Assembly: GCA_016295225.1 (NCBI GenBank)
Contig: JAEDLP010000022.1
Location: 1 to 19,756 of the forward strand
Source of the DNA: Oscillospiraceae bacterium
GTDB taxonomy: Bacteria > Bacillota > Clostridia > Oscillospirales > Oscillospiraceae
DNA length: 19,756 nt
Reading direction: 5' to 3'
Part shown: positions 19,738-19,756 of the stretch, in pieces
How the letters are laid out: every line of letters starts with the position of its first letter
Position numbering within the stretch: position 1 is the stretch's first letter
Made by a program: the position numbers and the translations under genes
Notes under the pieces: model-generated
What the model saw: only the letters and a program-made list of their open reading frames with translations
What the model was told of the DNA's origin: nothing
Databases searched by the model: none

Positions 19738-19756
19738 CTTGACAATACAATGGAAG

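Larger units (their letters stand above)
15968..19756. mobile_element. left part of an integrative element (incomplete)
   Basis: Integrase, repressor-type ribbon-helix-helix gene, divergent three-gene operon with a serine recombinase, and an XRE regulator follow the last core gene yebC. Base composition is lower in GC and gene spacing wider than in the core. The left boundary probably lies in 15790-15967. No capsid, relaxase or conjugation gene is visible, so prophage, ICE and mobilisable island all remain possible. The right end is outside the window. Confidence 0.75.

Overview
The window looks like chromosomal DNA from a spore-forming Clostridia bacterium, most likely Oscillospiraceae (Flavonifractor/Lawsonibacter/Intestinimonas type). 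That placement is inferred, not searched. The reasons are the GC-rich core (roughly 60% or more by eye), sporulation genes (a SpoIVFB-type protease, GerW/YtfJ, a DacB-type carboxypeptidase), B. subtilis-like neighbourhoods (scpA-scpB-dacB-rluB, trmK-nif3), and the IspH-ribosomal protein S1 fusion known from Clostridia.

Layout. (1) 1-1153 is AT-rich accessory DNA: a DUF6414-like gene on the minus strand with its own sigma-A promoter and perhaps the start of a second gene at the left edge. It sits on the 3' side of a tRNA-Pro(CGG) gene (1158-1234, minus), a classic place for inserted DNA. (2) 1377-2340 is a two-gene sporulation unit: a small one-helix membrane protein in the position of SpoIVFA, then a SpoIVFB-like site-2 protease, with a sigma-E-like promoter in front. 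(3) 2359-7498 starts at a new sigma-A promoter and runs as a tight series: second site-2 protease, scpA, scpB, DUF2953 protein (YtfI type), gerW, D-Ala-D-Ala carboxypeptidase, rluB. It joins chromosome segregation, spore envelope and rRNA modification genes. (4) 7530-13109 is a second operon led by an RpiR-type regulator, followed by a BaiN/HI0933-type flavoprotein, cmk, plsC and the ispH-rpsA fusion. All four junctions overlap by exactly 4 nt, and a strong terminator ends the unit. (5) 13175-15789 holds a DUF1858 redox protein, trmK-nif3, and a separately promoted yebC.

(6) From about 15,800 to the right edge the window enters a mobile element: a tyrosine integrase whose start codon abuts the terminator after yebC, a ribbon-helix-helix repressor gene (minus), and a divergent operon (91-aa coiled-coil protein, SprT-like zinc protease, small serine recombinase), then an XRE regulator (minus). 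Between the repressor and the operon lie three copies of a 16-bp palindrome related to TATCTACCGGTAGATA, one of them inside the rightward promoter. The element continues beyond the window, so its other end and its cargo are not seen.

Most notable signals: a strong ribosome-binding site and ATG exactly at the IspH/S1 junction, allowing separate S1 synthesis; a sharply AT-rich patch within ispH just upstream of it; the triple operator of the mobile module; a 10-bp perfect hairpin burying the ribosome-binding site of the carboxypeptidase gene; and several strong dyads around the serine recombinase gene. No CRISPR array, rRNA or insertion sequence was seen. No gap between genes exceeds 300 bases.
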